The position numbers were made by a program, and so were the translations under genes. Under the pieces are notes generated by a model. The model searched no databases and was not told the origin of the DNA. It saw only the letters and a list, made by a program, of their open reading frames with translations. A DNA stretch of 50,844 nucleotides from CABRXV01 sp900754955 (GTDB lineage Bacteria; Actinomycetota; Coriobacteriia; Coriobacteriales; Eggerthellaceae), in contig CABRXV010000006.1 of the NCBI GenBank assembly GCA_902475005.1, positions 1 through 50,844 on the forward strand, in the 5' to 3' direction. Position 1 is the first letter of the stretch, and each line of letters starts with the position of its first letter. This document shows, piece by piece, positions 7,016 through 15,359 of this stretch.

Positions 7016-9538
7016 CTAGTACGGCTTGTCGAGGTCGGCGTGGGCACAGGCGTCGGCGTCGAGACCGAAGAGCTTTCCCTCGTTGAAGCGACCGAGCGCC
7101 ACAAGCGCGATCATGCCCGCGTTGTCGCCGCACGAATGCAGCGGCGGCATGACGAGCTTCACACCCATATCCGCGCACAGATCCTCGTAGGCGCGCCGCA
7201 GCACGGGGTTGGCAGCCACGCCGCCGCCGAGGCAGAACGTTCCTGCGCCCGTCTGTTCGAGCGCGTGCTTCGCCTTCGCCACCTGCACGTCGACCACCGC
7301 CTGCTGGAAACTCGCGGTGATGTCGGGGGTGTTGAGCTCGCGACCCGCCGCACGCTCCTGGTTGATGTAGGTGACCACCGCCGTCTTGAGGCCCGAAAGC
7401 GAGAAGCGCAGATCGCCCGAGTGGAGCATCGCGCGGGGGAAGGGGACGGCGTCGGGGTTGCCCTGTGCCGCGAAGCGCGAGATGACGGGGCCGCCCGGGT
7501 AGCCGAGGCCGAGCGCCTTCGCCACCTTGTCGAACGCCTCGCCCACCGCGTCGTCGATGGTGGTGCCGAGCGTTTCGTAGTCGCCCCAGTCGCGCATGTG
7601 CACGAGCATGGTGTTGCCGCCCGACACGAGCGACACCACCGCAGGCGGCGCAAACGTCGCGTCGCCGATCTTGTTCGCGTACAGGTGCCCCTCGAGATGG
7701 TTCACGCCGATGAACGGGATGTCGCACGCCCATGCCGCGCCTTTGGCGAACGCCACACCCACCACGAGCGCCCCCACGAGACCCGGCGCATAGGTGACCG
7801 CCACGGCGTCGAGGTCGCGCCAGCCCAGCTGCCCCGGCTCCGCGCCGAGCGCGCGCGCCGCCACGTCGAGGCATTCGTCGCACACGCCGCAGATCGCCTC
7901 GATGTGCTTGCGGCTTGCGATCTCGGGCACCACGCCGCCGAAACGCGCGTGGAAGTCGACCTGCGAGGCAACCACATCGGAGAGCAGTCGGCCCTCCCCG
8001 TCCACGATAGCTGCCGCCGTCTCGTCGCACGACGACTCGATCGCGAGGATGAGCGGGCGGGAGGCGCGCGCAGCAGAGGTAGCCGGGGCCTCGGCGTCAG
8101 CAGCAGCGCTGCCGCCGTCGGCGTCGGCGTTGGCCTGCGCCGCGCTTGTCGCCGTGCCGGCTGCTTCGCCGCCGAAATGCTGGATGTCCATGCCGGCGAC
8201 GTCGTGCGTCGCCACGGGAAGCTCGTCGGCCTTCATGATGAGAGCGTCTTCGCCGTCCGAATAATAGCGCGGACGCGTACCGAGGCTCGCGAACCCGAGT
8301 GTCTCGTAGAACGCCTGCGCGCCCTCGTTGCCGGCGCGCACTTCGAGCGAGGCCGTGCGCGCGCCGAGGTTGCGCGCATCGGACGCCACACGCCCGACGA
8401 GCTCGCGCGCAATACCGTGGCGACGCCATGCGGGATCGACGCCCACTTTGAGGATCTGCACGTCGCCGTCGACGATGAGGCCGCCCGCGTAGCCTACAAG
8501 CGGCGCGTCAGCGGGCACGGGCATCGACGGATCGGCTGCGTACGCCGCCCACCACACGCGGTCGGCGCGCCCGAGCTCATCGGCCACAAGTGCCTCGTTC
8601 CACGCGTCGCTTCCCATCACCTGCGCCTCGAGCCGCGCCACATCACCCACGTGCGCCGCGTCGAGTGGCTTGTAGGCCACACCCGCGCGATCGGCGCGCG
8701 CGTTGGCGATCGACAGGTCGTTCATGGTGACGTGCTTGCTGCCGCGCGTACCCGCAAGCTGCTGGTCGGCTTTCGCCAAGCGCACGCGCTCGGCCTCCTC
8801 GGCGTCCGACAGACGCGTGTAGACAGGCAGGGCGAACGCGGGATTATGACGCTGCGCGTCGAAGGGGTCGCACGCGCCCGCGCGCCACGCGTCCTGCAGC
8901 GCGAGCAGCAGACCCGCCCCCGTGGGAGCCCACAGCTCCGCGGGAAGAATCTTGCCGCAGCGCTCGAACGCGTCGGCGTACTTCTTGAGCGCATCGCCCG
9001 TGATGAGCAGTTCGTCGCCTGCCGAGGCCGCACCTGCCGCGTCAGCAGCGAACTCGTCGGCTGCCGCCGCAGCCTTCACCACGCGGTCCTCGGTCAGGCG
9101 GTGCGCGTCGGCATCGCTCAGCGAATAGCGGACGGGATACACCTCCTTGCGCATGGCGTCAGCCGCCACGAGCACGCTTCCGCGCACGCCCGCAGCCCAC
9201 GCGTTCCACGCCACGGCATCGAGCGAGGAGACGCCCACGAGCGGCACACCGAGCGCGCTCGCGATGCCCTTCGCTGTTGCCATGGCGATGCGCACGCCCG
9301 TGAACGATCCCGGGCCGCGCCCAACCGCGACGCACGCGATCTCGCTGCGCGCGATACCGGCATCGCGCAGCAGCTCGTCCACGAGCGGCACAAGCTTGGT
9401 GTTCGAGGCGCGCCACGCGTCCTCTTCGCGCGAGGCAACGAGGCGCACCGATTGGTCAGATGGGTCGAGGGCCCCCACACCGATCGCGATAACTTCGTTC
9501 GCGGTGTCGAAGGCCACAGCAAAAGAGCGTTGTGTCAT
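7016..9538 (-). CDS. tsaD: TsaB-RimI-TsaD triple fusion (t6A synthesis plus ribosomal-protein acetyltransferase)
   Basis: One 840-residue chain joins three proteins that are usually separate. Residues 1 to about 250 are TsaB, the t6A complex scaffold (GRGPGSFTGVRI near 60). About 271-440 are a RimI-type GNAT N-acetyltransferase (VGVDPAWRRHGIARELV acetyl-CoA loop, then AFYETLGF). After an Ala-rich linker, about 490-840 are TsaD, which transfers threonylcarbamoyl to A37 of ANN-decoding tRNAs (IESSCDETAAAIV, metal-binding HLEGH, SLVSGGNT, GEAFDKVAKALGLGYPGGP). All catalytic landmarks are intact. The ATG overlaps the tsaE stop as ATGA, fixing the start and implying coupled translation with the fourth t6A component. 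Confidence 0.93.
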   Translation of the reverse strand: MTQRSFAVAFDTANEVIAIGVGALDPSDQSVRLVASREEDAWRASNTKLVPLVDELLRDAGIARSEIACVAVGRGPGSFTGVRIAMATAKGIASALGVPLVGVSSLDAVAWNAWAAGVRGSVLVAADAMRKEVYPVRYSLSDADAHRLTEDRVVKAAAAADEFAADAAGAASAGDELLITGDALKKYADAFERCGKILPAELWAPTGAGLLLALQDAWRAGACDPFDAQRHNPAFALPVYTRLSDAEEAERVRLAKADQQLAGTRGSKHVTMNDLSIANARADRAGVAYKPLDAAHVGDVARLEAQVMGSDAWNEALVADELGRADRVWWAAYAADPSMPVPADAPLVGYAGGLIVDGDVQILKVGVDPAWRRHGIARELVGRVASDARNLGARTASLEVRAGNEGAQAFYETLGFASLGTRPRYYSDGEDALIMKADELPVATHDVAGMDIQHFGGEAAGTATSAAQANADADGGSAAADAEAPATSAARASRPLILAIESSCDETAAAIVDGEGRLLSDVVASQVDFHARFGGVVPEIASRKHIEAICGVCDECLDVAARALGAEPGQLGWRDLDAVAVTYAPGLVGALVVGVAFAKGAAWACDIPFIGVNHLEGHLYANKIGDATFAPPAVVSLVSGGNTMLVHMRDWGDYETLGTTIDDAVGEAFDKVAKALGLGYPGGPVISRFAAQGNPDAVPFPRAMLHSGDLRFSLSGLKTAVVTYINQERAAGRELNTPDITASFQQAVVDVQVAKAKHALEQTGAGTFCLGGGVAANPVLRRAYEDLCADMGVKLVMPPLHSCGDNAGMIALVALGRFNEGKLFGLDADACAHADLDKPY

Positions 9539-10059
9539 GAACGATAGCTTCCAGCCGTTTTGGAGAGACGGGATTTCGAATCGCTCGCCCACACGAAGAG
9601 CAGCTGGCGAGCACGCTGGCCGAAGGAGTGGCACTGCACGACGCGCTTGCCCTCCTCGTCGGCGGTGATGACGATCTCAAGGTAGTCGCAGGGAAGATCC
9701 TGTGGGAACTTCTCGCCCCATTCGACGAACACCGCGCCGTCGCCGTCGCCGTCGATGAGCGCGTAATAGTCGATGTCCTCGAGCTCAGCGGCATCGTCAA
9801 GCCGGTAGAGGTCGAGGTGGTAGAGCGGGATGCGGCCCTCCTCGTAGGAGAGCAGGATGTTGAAGGTGGGGCTCGTCACCGCCGCCTCGATGCCGAGGCC
9901 TGCGGCAACGCCTTGGACGAACTGCGTCTTGCCTGCGCCGAGGTCGCCCGACAGAATGATGACGTCGCCGGGATGCAGATACGGCGCGAGCGTGGAGGCG
10001 AGCTGCTTGGTGCCCTCGACGGAATTGGTTCGTCTGATGTATGTGAGTCCGTTAGCCAT
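9535..10059 (-). CDS. tsaE: tRNA t6A ATPase subunit TsaE
   Basis: P-loop ATPase of the bacterial TsaBDE complex. The 174-residue protein has LSGDLGAGKT (Walker A, about residues 35-45), the switch segment TSPTFNILLSYEEG, YHLDLYRLDD and the C-terminal FVEWGEKFPQDLP, all typical of the family. It overlaps the fused tsaB-rimI-tsaD gene by four bases, so the whole t6A complex is made from two coupled reading frames. The ATG used here gives a normal N-terminus; an in-frame GTG thirteen codons upstream, at 10098, is a possible alternative. Confidence 0.93.
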   Translation of the reverse strand: MANGLTYIRRTNSVEGTKQLASTLAPYLHPGDVIILSGDLGAGKTQFVQGVAAGLGIEAAVTSPTFNILLSYEEGRIPLYHLDLYRLDDAAELEDIDYYALIDGDGDGAVFVEWGEKFPQDLPCDYLEIVITADEEGKRVVQCHSFGQRARQLLFVWASDSKSRLSKTAGSYRS

Positions 10060-10174
10060 GCGCCCATGATACAACCGAGCGGGCGCTTCGGCGCGCACCC
10101 CTACGAAACGACCAGAAGAAGAGGCAGAGAGACGACGCGTTGCGGCATCGGTTCCGCCCCCGCTGCCCCGATTC

Positions 10175-10996
10175 TTACTTCGCCTTGCGCGTAGCGTGGC
10201 AGGCGTACATCACCACGCCGACGATCACGCCGCCCACGATGTTGCCGAGCGTCACGGGAATGAGGTTCGCCGTGATAAACGTGCCGAAATTGAGCACGGC
10301 GGTGTTGACGCCGAGGTCGGCGATGGCCCCCGCGTACGCTGGATTCATGGCCGCGAAGATGCCCGCGGGAATGTAGTACATGTTGGCGACGCAGTGCTCG
10401 AAACCCGCCGTGACGAAGCCCATGATGGGTACGAAGATGCCGAGGATGCGGCCCGCCGTGTCCTGCGCCGTGTTGCCGAGGTACACCGCGATGCACACCA
10501 TGAGGTTGCAGAAGATGCCGAGCACGAACGCGTTCGGCCAGGCGAGGCTCGCCTTGCTCGCCGCCACCTTCGCCGTATAGGCCGCGAGCGCGCCGCCGCC
10601 GATGTCGAGCTGCCCGAAGAACGCCATGAGCGCAGCGAGCGCCACCGCACCGACGAAGTTGCCCACGTACACGATCACCCAGTTGCGCGCGAGACGGCCC
10701 CAGGTGATCTCACCTGCCATGACCGCCGTCACCATGAGCGCGTTGCCCGTGAAAAGCTCGGCACCGAGCAGGATCACCATGATGAGGCCGAGCGGGAACA
10801 CGAGGCCTGACACGAGACGCACCATGCCCGTGTCGGCAAGCGCATGGGCGGCGGTGGACGAAGCCACCGCGCCGAGGCCGATGAGCAGGCCCGCGGCGAT
10901 GCCGAGCACGAAGAGGCGCCATGCGGGCGAGGCGGCCTTGCCGACGGACGCCTTGACGTAGTTGTCGGTTATCTCGGTCGGCGTGAAGATCGACAC
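10175..10996 (-). CDS. Formate/nitrite transporter family channel (FocA/NirC-like)
   Basis: A 273-residue integral membrane protein of the FNT family, pentameric channels for formate, nitrite or hydrosulfide. Six membrane segments are visible. Family marks include LGAELFTGNALM (about residues 76-87), RNWVIVYVGNFVGA, NAFVLGIFCNLMVC, FEHCVANMYYIPAGI (about 195-209, with the conserved central-pore His) and the closing TLGNIVGG. The GTG start has an AGGAGG ribosome site five bases upstream. It lies downstream of fhs-fchA-folD on the same strand, which favours formate as substrate. That is contextual inference, as sequence alone does not separate FocA from NirC. Confidence 0.88.
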   Translation of the reverse strand: MSIFTPTEITDNYVKASVGKAASPAWRLFVLGIAAGLLIGLGAVASSTAAHALADTGMVRLVSGLVFPLGLIMVILLGAELFTGNALMVTAVMAGEITWGRLARNWVIVYVGNFVGAVALAALMAFFGQLDIGGGALAAYTAKVAASKASLAWPNAFVLGIFCNLMVCIAVYLGNTAQDTAGRILGIFVPIMGFVTAGFEHCVANMYYIPAGIFAAMNPAYAGAIADLGVNTAVLNFGTFITANLIPVTLGNIVGGVIVGVVMYACHATRKAK

Positions 10997-11027
10997 GGGG
11001 CCTCCTCGGAATCGAGTGCGAAACGAT

Positions 11028-11097
11028 GATGATGGCAAGCGGACAGGCCCGTTGTCACCGTTTCAGGTGGCAAATGACCTGTCCGCTTGCCATCATC
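11028..11097 (-). repeat. Inverted repeat 3' of folD (GGCAAGCGGACAGG family, copy 1)
   Basis: Two perfectly complementary 20-base arms flank a 30-base centre, which itself can pair (TTGTCACC with GGTGGCAA). Each arm carries GGCAAGCGGACAGG. Related hairpins lie at 20292-20328 and 24841-24880, each just after the stop of a minus-strand gene. No T-tract follows, so it is not a textbook terminator. Confidence 0.85.
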
Positions 11098-11148
11098 GCG
11101 ATTGTTCGAGGATACTCCGTCGAATCGGCCTTACGCGGGACGTTCCGC

Positions 11149-12000
11149 TCAGCGAGCCGCGCGCTCGGCGGCGCGCACCGTGTGCATCATCGTCACGCTC
11201 GTCGTCACCGAGCCCACGCCACCTGGGACAGGCGTGATGGCGCCCACGAGCGGCTCAACCGCCTCATAGTCGACATCGCCGCAGAGCTTCCCCGCCTCGT
11301 CGAAGTTGATGCCCACGTCGAGCACCGTCTGACCTGCGCGGAAGTAGGTCGCGCCGAAAGCGCGCGCCCGACCCGTCGCGCAGATCACGATATCGGCCTC
11401 GCGACAGATCTCGTCGAGACGCTCGGTGCGCGAATGGCAGATGGTCACGCTCGCATGGCGACCGAGCAGCATCATGGCGACGGGCTTGCCCACCACGAGG
11501 CTGCGTCCGATCACCACCACGTGCTTGCCCGCCACGTCGATGCCGTAGGCATCGAGCACCTCGAGGCACGCCTGCGCCGTCGAGGGCGGGAACACCGTCG
11601 GGTCGTCGGTGAACACGCCGGCGAGCGACGTGCGCGCGATGCCGTCGATGTCCTTCTCAACGGCGAGCATATCACAGATGCGCGTCTCGCTCATGCTCTT
11701 CGGAAGGGGACGGAACAGAAGGCAGCCGTGGATGGACGCGTCAGCGTTCACGCGCTCGATCGCGCAGGCGAGCTCGTCTTCCGTCGCATCGGCGGCGAGC
11801 ACCACCGACCTGACGGCGACGCCGAGCGCCTCGGCGCGGCGCAGGGCCGTGCGCTCGTACGACAGATCGTCGGGTCGCTCGCCCACGCGCACGATCGCGA
11901 GCGTCGGCGTCACACCGCGCTCGGCGAGCGCGGCGATGCGTTCTTTGATGTCGTCGGCCATCTTCTCGACAACCGCCTTGCCTGCAAGAATGCGAGCCAT
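11149..12000 (-). CDS. folD: FolD-type methylene-THF dehydrogenase with altered cyclohydrolase site
   Basis: NADP-dependent methylene-tetrahydrofolate dehydrogenase fold, 283 residues. The Rossmann loop VVVIGRSLVVGKPVAMMLL and the terminal ITPVPGGVGSVT are standard. In the active site, the Tyr of the YxxxK motif is present (Y48), but the Lys four residues on is Ala52. The usual VQLPLP reads LFRPLP, so the conserved Gln is also gone. In well-studied FolDs that Lys and Gln serve cyclohydrolase chemistry. The adjacent fchA can supply this activity, so the enzyme is probably dehydrogenase-only. The start has AGGGAAG upstream. It is co-oriented with fhs and fchA. Confidence 0.9.
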   Translation of the reverse strand: MARILAGKAVVEKMADDIKERIAALAERGVTPTLAIVRVGERPDDLSYERTALRRAEALGVAVRSVVLAADATEDELACAIERVNADASIHGCLLFRPLPKSMSETRICDMLAVEKDIDGIARTSLAGVFTDDPTVFPPSTAQACLEVLDAYGIDVAGKHVVVIGRSLVVGKPVAMMLLGRHASVTICHSRTERLDEICREADIVICATGRARAFGATYFRAGQTVLDVGINFDEAGKLCGDVDYEAVEPLVGAITPVPGGVGSVTTSVTMMHTVRAAERAAR

Positions 12001-12120
12001 GACTTCCCTTTCCAGCGTCGCTTCCGCGACGCGCCGTTGCATACGGTCGATGCACCTGCGCGGCGGGCGGCACGTTCGCACGCCATCTGTCGCGCGGGGG
12101 CTTCGACCTCGGTTTTTTCG

Positions 12121-12747
12121 TTACGAAACGCGTGCGCCGACCTGCTGCGCCACGTACGCATAGACGGCGTCGGCAGCCGCCACACCGCGCTCGATGAGCT
12201 CGTCAGCCTCGGCGCGGTAGCGGGCTGCGCGCTCGGCGTCCGACATCGAGCCGATGTTGATGTACACGTTGAGGCTCGCACCCTGCAGCGCTGCGCGGGC
12301 GAAGGCAACGCCCACACCCGCGTCCGACACGGCGAGGCGGCTGCCGTGGCGCGCCATGAAATCGCACGCGTCCACCACATCGGCGCAGCAGCGCATGATC
12401 GCAAGTGGCACCTCACACGCTCCGCCAAGCGCCTGCTGGAGCGCGGCTTCTTTGGCAGCCGCCTCCTCGGGCGTGCCCTTCGGCATGCGGTAAGCCGCTG
12501 CGAGCGGCTCGAAGGCGCGCGCATCGGCGTCGATCAGCTCAACGAGCCGCGCGCGCAATGCCGCGAGGTCGTCAAGCCGCGCACGCACCTCATCCTCCAC
12601 ATCGACGTACTTCTTCTTACCCACGGTGAGCTCGCCCACCATGGAAGCAAGCGCCGACGCGAGCGCGCCGCAGTACGCCGCCGCCCCGCCGCCGCCGGGC
12701 GCGGGAGCAGATGATGCGAGCTCATCGAGAAATGCGGTGTCGATCAT
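12121..12747 (-). CDS. fchA: Methenyl-THF cyclohydrolase FchA (cyclodeaminase/cyclohydrolase family)
   Basis: A 208-residue protein of the formiminotransferase-cyclodeaminase C-terminal family, recognised by SAPAPGGGGAAAYCGALA near the N-terminus, the central acidic helix region, CADVVDACDFMARHGSRLAVSDAG split across two helices, and the terminal NVYINIGSM segment. It lacks the formiminotransferase half, as in clostridial FchA. Placed between fhs and folD it should interconvert 10-formyl- and 5,10-methenyl-THF. The ATG has AAGGAA four bases ahead. A strong hairpin with a T-rich tail sits just upstream of the ribosome site, suggesting attenuation. Confidence 0.9.
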   Translation of the reverse strand: MIDTAFLDELASSAPAPGGGGAAAYCGALASALASMVGELTVGKKKYVDVEDEVRARLDDLAALRARLVELIDADARAFEPLAAAYRMPKGTPEEAAAKEAALQQALGGACEVPLAIMRCCADVVDACDFMARHGSRLAVSDAGVGVAFARAALQGASLNVYINIGSMSDAERAARYRAEADELIERGVAAADAVYAYVAQQVGARVS

Positions 12748-12779
12748 GCGATTCCTTGCGTTCGAGTGCAAAACCAAAC

Positions 12780-12811
12780 GGCCGCCGAATGCCCTCTGGC
12801 ATCGGCGGCCG
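12780..12811 (-). terminator. Terminator or attenuator between fhs and fchA
   Basis: A stem of about 14 bp (CGGCCGCCGATGCC with its near-complement, very short loop) is followed on the minus strand by TTTGGTTTT. It lies only about 30 bases before the fchA ATG, so it must be bypassed for fchA-folD expression. Confidence 0.7.
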
Positions 12812-12829
12812 CGAAAAAGCATGCGCCCG

Positions 12830-12835
12830 ATTATA
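12830..12835 (-). promoter_or_regulatory. Candidate -10 element ahead of fchA
   Basis: A perfect TATAAT on the minus strand lies just upstream of the hairpin at 12780-12811. Transcription from it would give a short leader containing that hairpin. No convincing -35 is seen. Confidence 0.4.
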
Positions 12836-12931
12836 GCGGAACGACTTGAGCCATCCCGGGGAAAGTCGCATTGCGAGCCCAAGTCAACGAGGGCCGCGCA
12901 GTTCGCTCAGCGCCAGCGCGTCGCGCGAACT

Positions 12932-14620
12932 CTAGAACAAGCCGGAGATCACGCCGTTCTCGTCGACGTCGATCTTGAAGGCGGCAGGGTTCTTGCCGAG
13001 ACCCGGCATCGTCATGATGGAGCCCGTGAGCGCCACCACGAAGCCCGCACCCGCGCTCACCTTCACCTGGCGGATCGTGATCTCGAAACCGCGCGGCGCG
13101 CCGAGCTTGGTCTGGTCGTCGGAGAAGGAGTACTGCGTCTTCGCCATGCACACGGGCATGCCGCCGAACCCGAGCGCCTCGAGCTTCGCAAGCTCCTTCT
13201 TCGCAGCGGGCTCGAAGATGACGCCGTCGGCACGGTAGATGCGCTTGGCGATCGTCTCGATCTTCTCCTCAAGCGACAGCTCATCGCCGTAGGAGAACTC
13301 GAAGGTGTCGGCGCAGCGGCCGGCTTCGTCGCCCTGCTCGCACAGGCGCACCACTTCGTCGGCGAACGCGAGGCCGCCCTCGCCGCCCTTGCCGTGCACC
13401 TCGGAACGCACCGCGTTCACGCCGAGCTCGCGACACTTGGTCTCGACGAGCTGCAGCTCGGCCTCGGTGTCCTGCTCGAACACGTTGATGGCCACCACGC
13501 ACGGCAGCTTGTACACCTGGGTGATGTTCTCCACGTGCTGCAGCAGGTTGGGCAGGCCCGCCTCGAGCGCCTCGAGGTTTTCCTTGCCGAGGTCGGCCTT
13601 CGCCACGCCGCCGTGGTTCTTGAGCGCGCGCACCGTGGCGACGACGACGACCGCGTCGGGCTTCAAGCCTGCGAGACGGCACTTGATGTCGAGGAACTTC
13701 TCGGCGCCGAGGTCGGCACCGAAGCCCGCCTCGGTCACGCAGTAGTCGCCGAGAGCAAGCGCCATGCGCGTGGCCATGATGGAGTTGCAGCCGTGCGCGA
13801 TGTTCGCGAAGGGGCCGCCGTGCACGAACGCGGGCGTGCCCTCGAGCGTCTGCACGAGGTTCGGCTTGAGCGCGTCCTTGAGCAGCGCGGTCATGGCGCC
13901 TTCGGCGTGCAGGTCGTGCGCGGTGACGGGCTTGTCGTCGTAGGTGTAGCCCACCACGATGCGGCCGAGGCGCTCCTTGAGGTCGGTGATGGAGGTGGCT
14001 AGGCAGAAGATGGCCATGACCTCGGAGGCCACGGTGATGTCGAAGCCGTCCTCACGCGGCACGCCGTGCGCCTTGCCGCCGAGGCCGTCGACGATGTTGC
14101 GCAGCTGGCGGTCGTTCATGTCGACCACGCGCTTCCACGTGATCTTACGCACGTCGATGCCGAGCTCGTTGCCGTTGTGGATGTGCGCGTCGAGCAGCGC
14201 CGCCAGCAGGTTGTTCGCCGCGCCGATGGCGTGGAAGTCGCCCGTGAAGTGCAGGTTGATGTCCTCCATGGGCACCACCTGGGCGTAGCCGCCGCCTGCG
14301 GCACCGCCCTTGATGCCGAACACGGGACCGAGCGACGGCTCGCGCAGCGCCACCACCACGTTCTTGCCGCGGCGGGCGAGCGCGTCGGCCAGGCCGACCG
14401 TCTGCGTGGTCTTGCCTTCGCCGGCAGCCGTGGGGTTGATGGCGGTCACGAGGATGAGCTTGCCGGGCGTGTGCTCCTCGTTGCGCAGCAGGTTGTAGTC
14501 GACCTTCGCCTTGCAGTTTCCGTAGCACTCGAGGTACTTCTCGTCGATTCCGGCCTTCTCGGCGATCTCGGTGATGCGCTGCGGCGTGGATGCCTGGGCA
14601 ATTTCAATGTCGGTCAACAT
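12932..14620 (-). CDS. fhs: Formate-tetrahydrofolate ligase
   Basis: ATP-dependent activation of formate to 10-formyl-THF, the entry to the methyl branch of C1 metabolism. The 562-residue, full-length protein has the P-loop NPTAAGEGKTT (about residues 62-72), REPSLGPVFGIKGGAAGGG, the tetrahydrofolate region HGGPFANIAHGCNS (about 268-281), and the terminal MPGLGKNPAA. The ATG is followed by the usual N-terminus (LTDIEIAQ). It is followed on the same strand by fchA, folD and a formate channel. No other Wood-Ljungdahl genes are in view, so this may serve formate assimilation or purine/thymidylate supply rather than acetogenesis. Confidence 0.95.
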   Translation of the reverse strand: MLTDIEIAQASTPQRITEIAEKAGIDEKYLECYGNCKAKVDYNLLRNEEHTPGKLILVTAINPTAAGEGKTTQTVGLADALARRGKNVVVALREPSLGPVFGIKGGAAGGGYAQVVPMEDINLHFTGDFHAIGAANNLLAALLDAHIHNGNELGIDVRKITWKRVVDMNDRQLRNIVDGLGGKAHGVPREDGFDITVASEVMAIFCLATSITDLKERLGRIVVGYTYDDKPVTAHDLHAEGAMTALLKDALKPNLVQTLEGTPAFVHGGPFANIAHGCNSIMATRMALALGDYCVTEAGFGADLGAEKFLDIKCRLAGLKPDAVVVVATVRALKNHGGVAKADLGKENLEALEAGLPNLLQHVENITQVYKLPCVVAINVFEQDTEAELQLVETKCRELGVNAVRSEVHGKGGEGGLAFADEVVRLCEQGDEAGRCADTFEFSYGDELSLEEKIETIAKRIYRADGVIFEPAAKKELAKLEALGFGGMPVCMAKTQYSFSDDQTKLGAPRGFEITIRQVKVSAGAGFVVALTGSIMTMPGLGKNPAAFKIDVDENGVISGLF

Positions 14621-14903
14621 GTCGGGCCCGCTTTCTCTTCACGGCGTGCGGCGATGATCGCACAGACGACATCTCGTTGCGCAGCGCCTCGTTTTTTCTC
14701 AGCCCCACGATTCTACCCCGTGGAATTGCCTTTCCGCAGATCGGCGCAGCTCACAGGATTGATTACGGAGCTTTGCGGTCGAGTCGCACAGTCGCAGAGC
14801 CGCCGAAGCGCGAAAGCGAGGCGAAGCCCGCGGAAACGCGGCGCCCCTTGGCGTGCCGCTGCGAAAGGCGCGCAAGGGCCGCAGCTCTGCGGGCGCGCGA
14901 ACC

Positions 14904-15359
14904 CTACCAGTAGCGCGGATCGGAGTCGTTGCCGTTGATGAAGCACTCGTGCATGTCAACGAGCGGCAGATCGCTCGGCACGGTGATGGAGGGGTTGCGC
15001 AGAAGGATCTCGAAGCGCGGCACGTGGCAGTTGTGCAGCCGGCACACCTGAGCGCGCGCCTCCCATACCATGCAGCGGCCGTCGGGGGCCTCGAGGCAGC
15101 AGCGCTCCTTGTTGCGATCGATGGGCACGACGTGATGCGCCGCCATGTAGGCGCGGATGCGCTCGACCTCCTCGTGCGTCATCGCCAGCACGTTCACCCG
15201 GCAGCAGTTGCCGCAGCAGCGGCAGTCGGGGAAGCTGTTGTCGCCGTCGAAATGCAGCGGATACGCGCCCTCGGCGGCAGACTGCGCGCTCGCCGCCTCA
15301 TGCGGCACGCGCGCGCCATCCGCCGGCGCCGCTGCGACGCCCTCTTTCAGCGCGCTCAT
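14904..15359 (-). CDS. YkgJ-family cysteine cluster protein
   Basis: A 151-residue cytosolic protein with the zinc/iron-chelating CxCCGNCC motif (CRCCGNCC, about residues 46-53) and later Cys residues in KERCCLEAPDGRCMVW and QVCRLHNC. This pattern defines the YkgJ/UPF0153 family, whose biochemical role is largely unknown. The first 35 residues are Ala-rich and not conserved. The ATG overlaps the coaX stop by four bases (ATGA), so it is translated with coaX. A CCGCAG/CTGCGG hairpin follows its stop. Confidence 0.85.
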   Translation of the reverse strand: MSALKEGVAAAPADGARVPHEAASAQSAAEGAYPLHFDGDNSFPDCRCCGNCCRVNVLAMTHEEVERIRAYMAAHHVVPIDRNKERCCLEAPDGRCMVWEARAQVCRLHNCHVPRFEILLRNPSITVPSDLPLVDMHECFINGNDSDPRYW

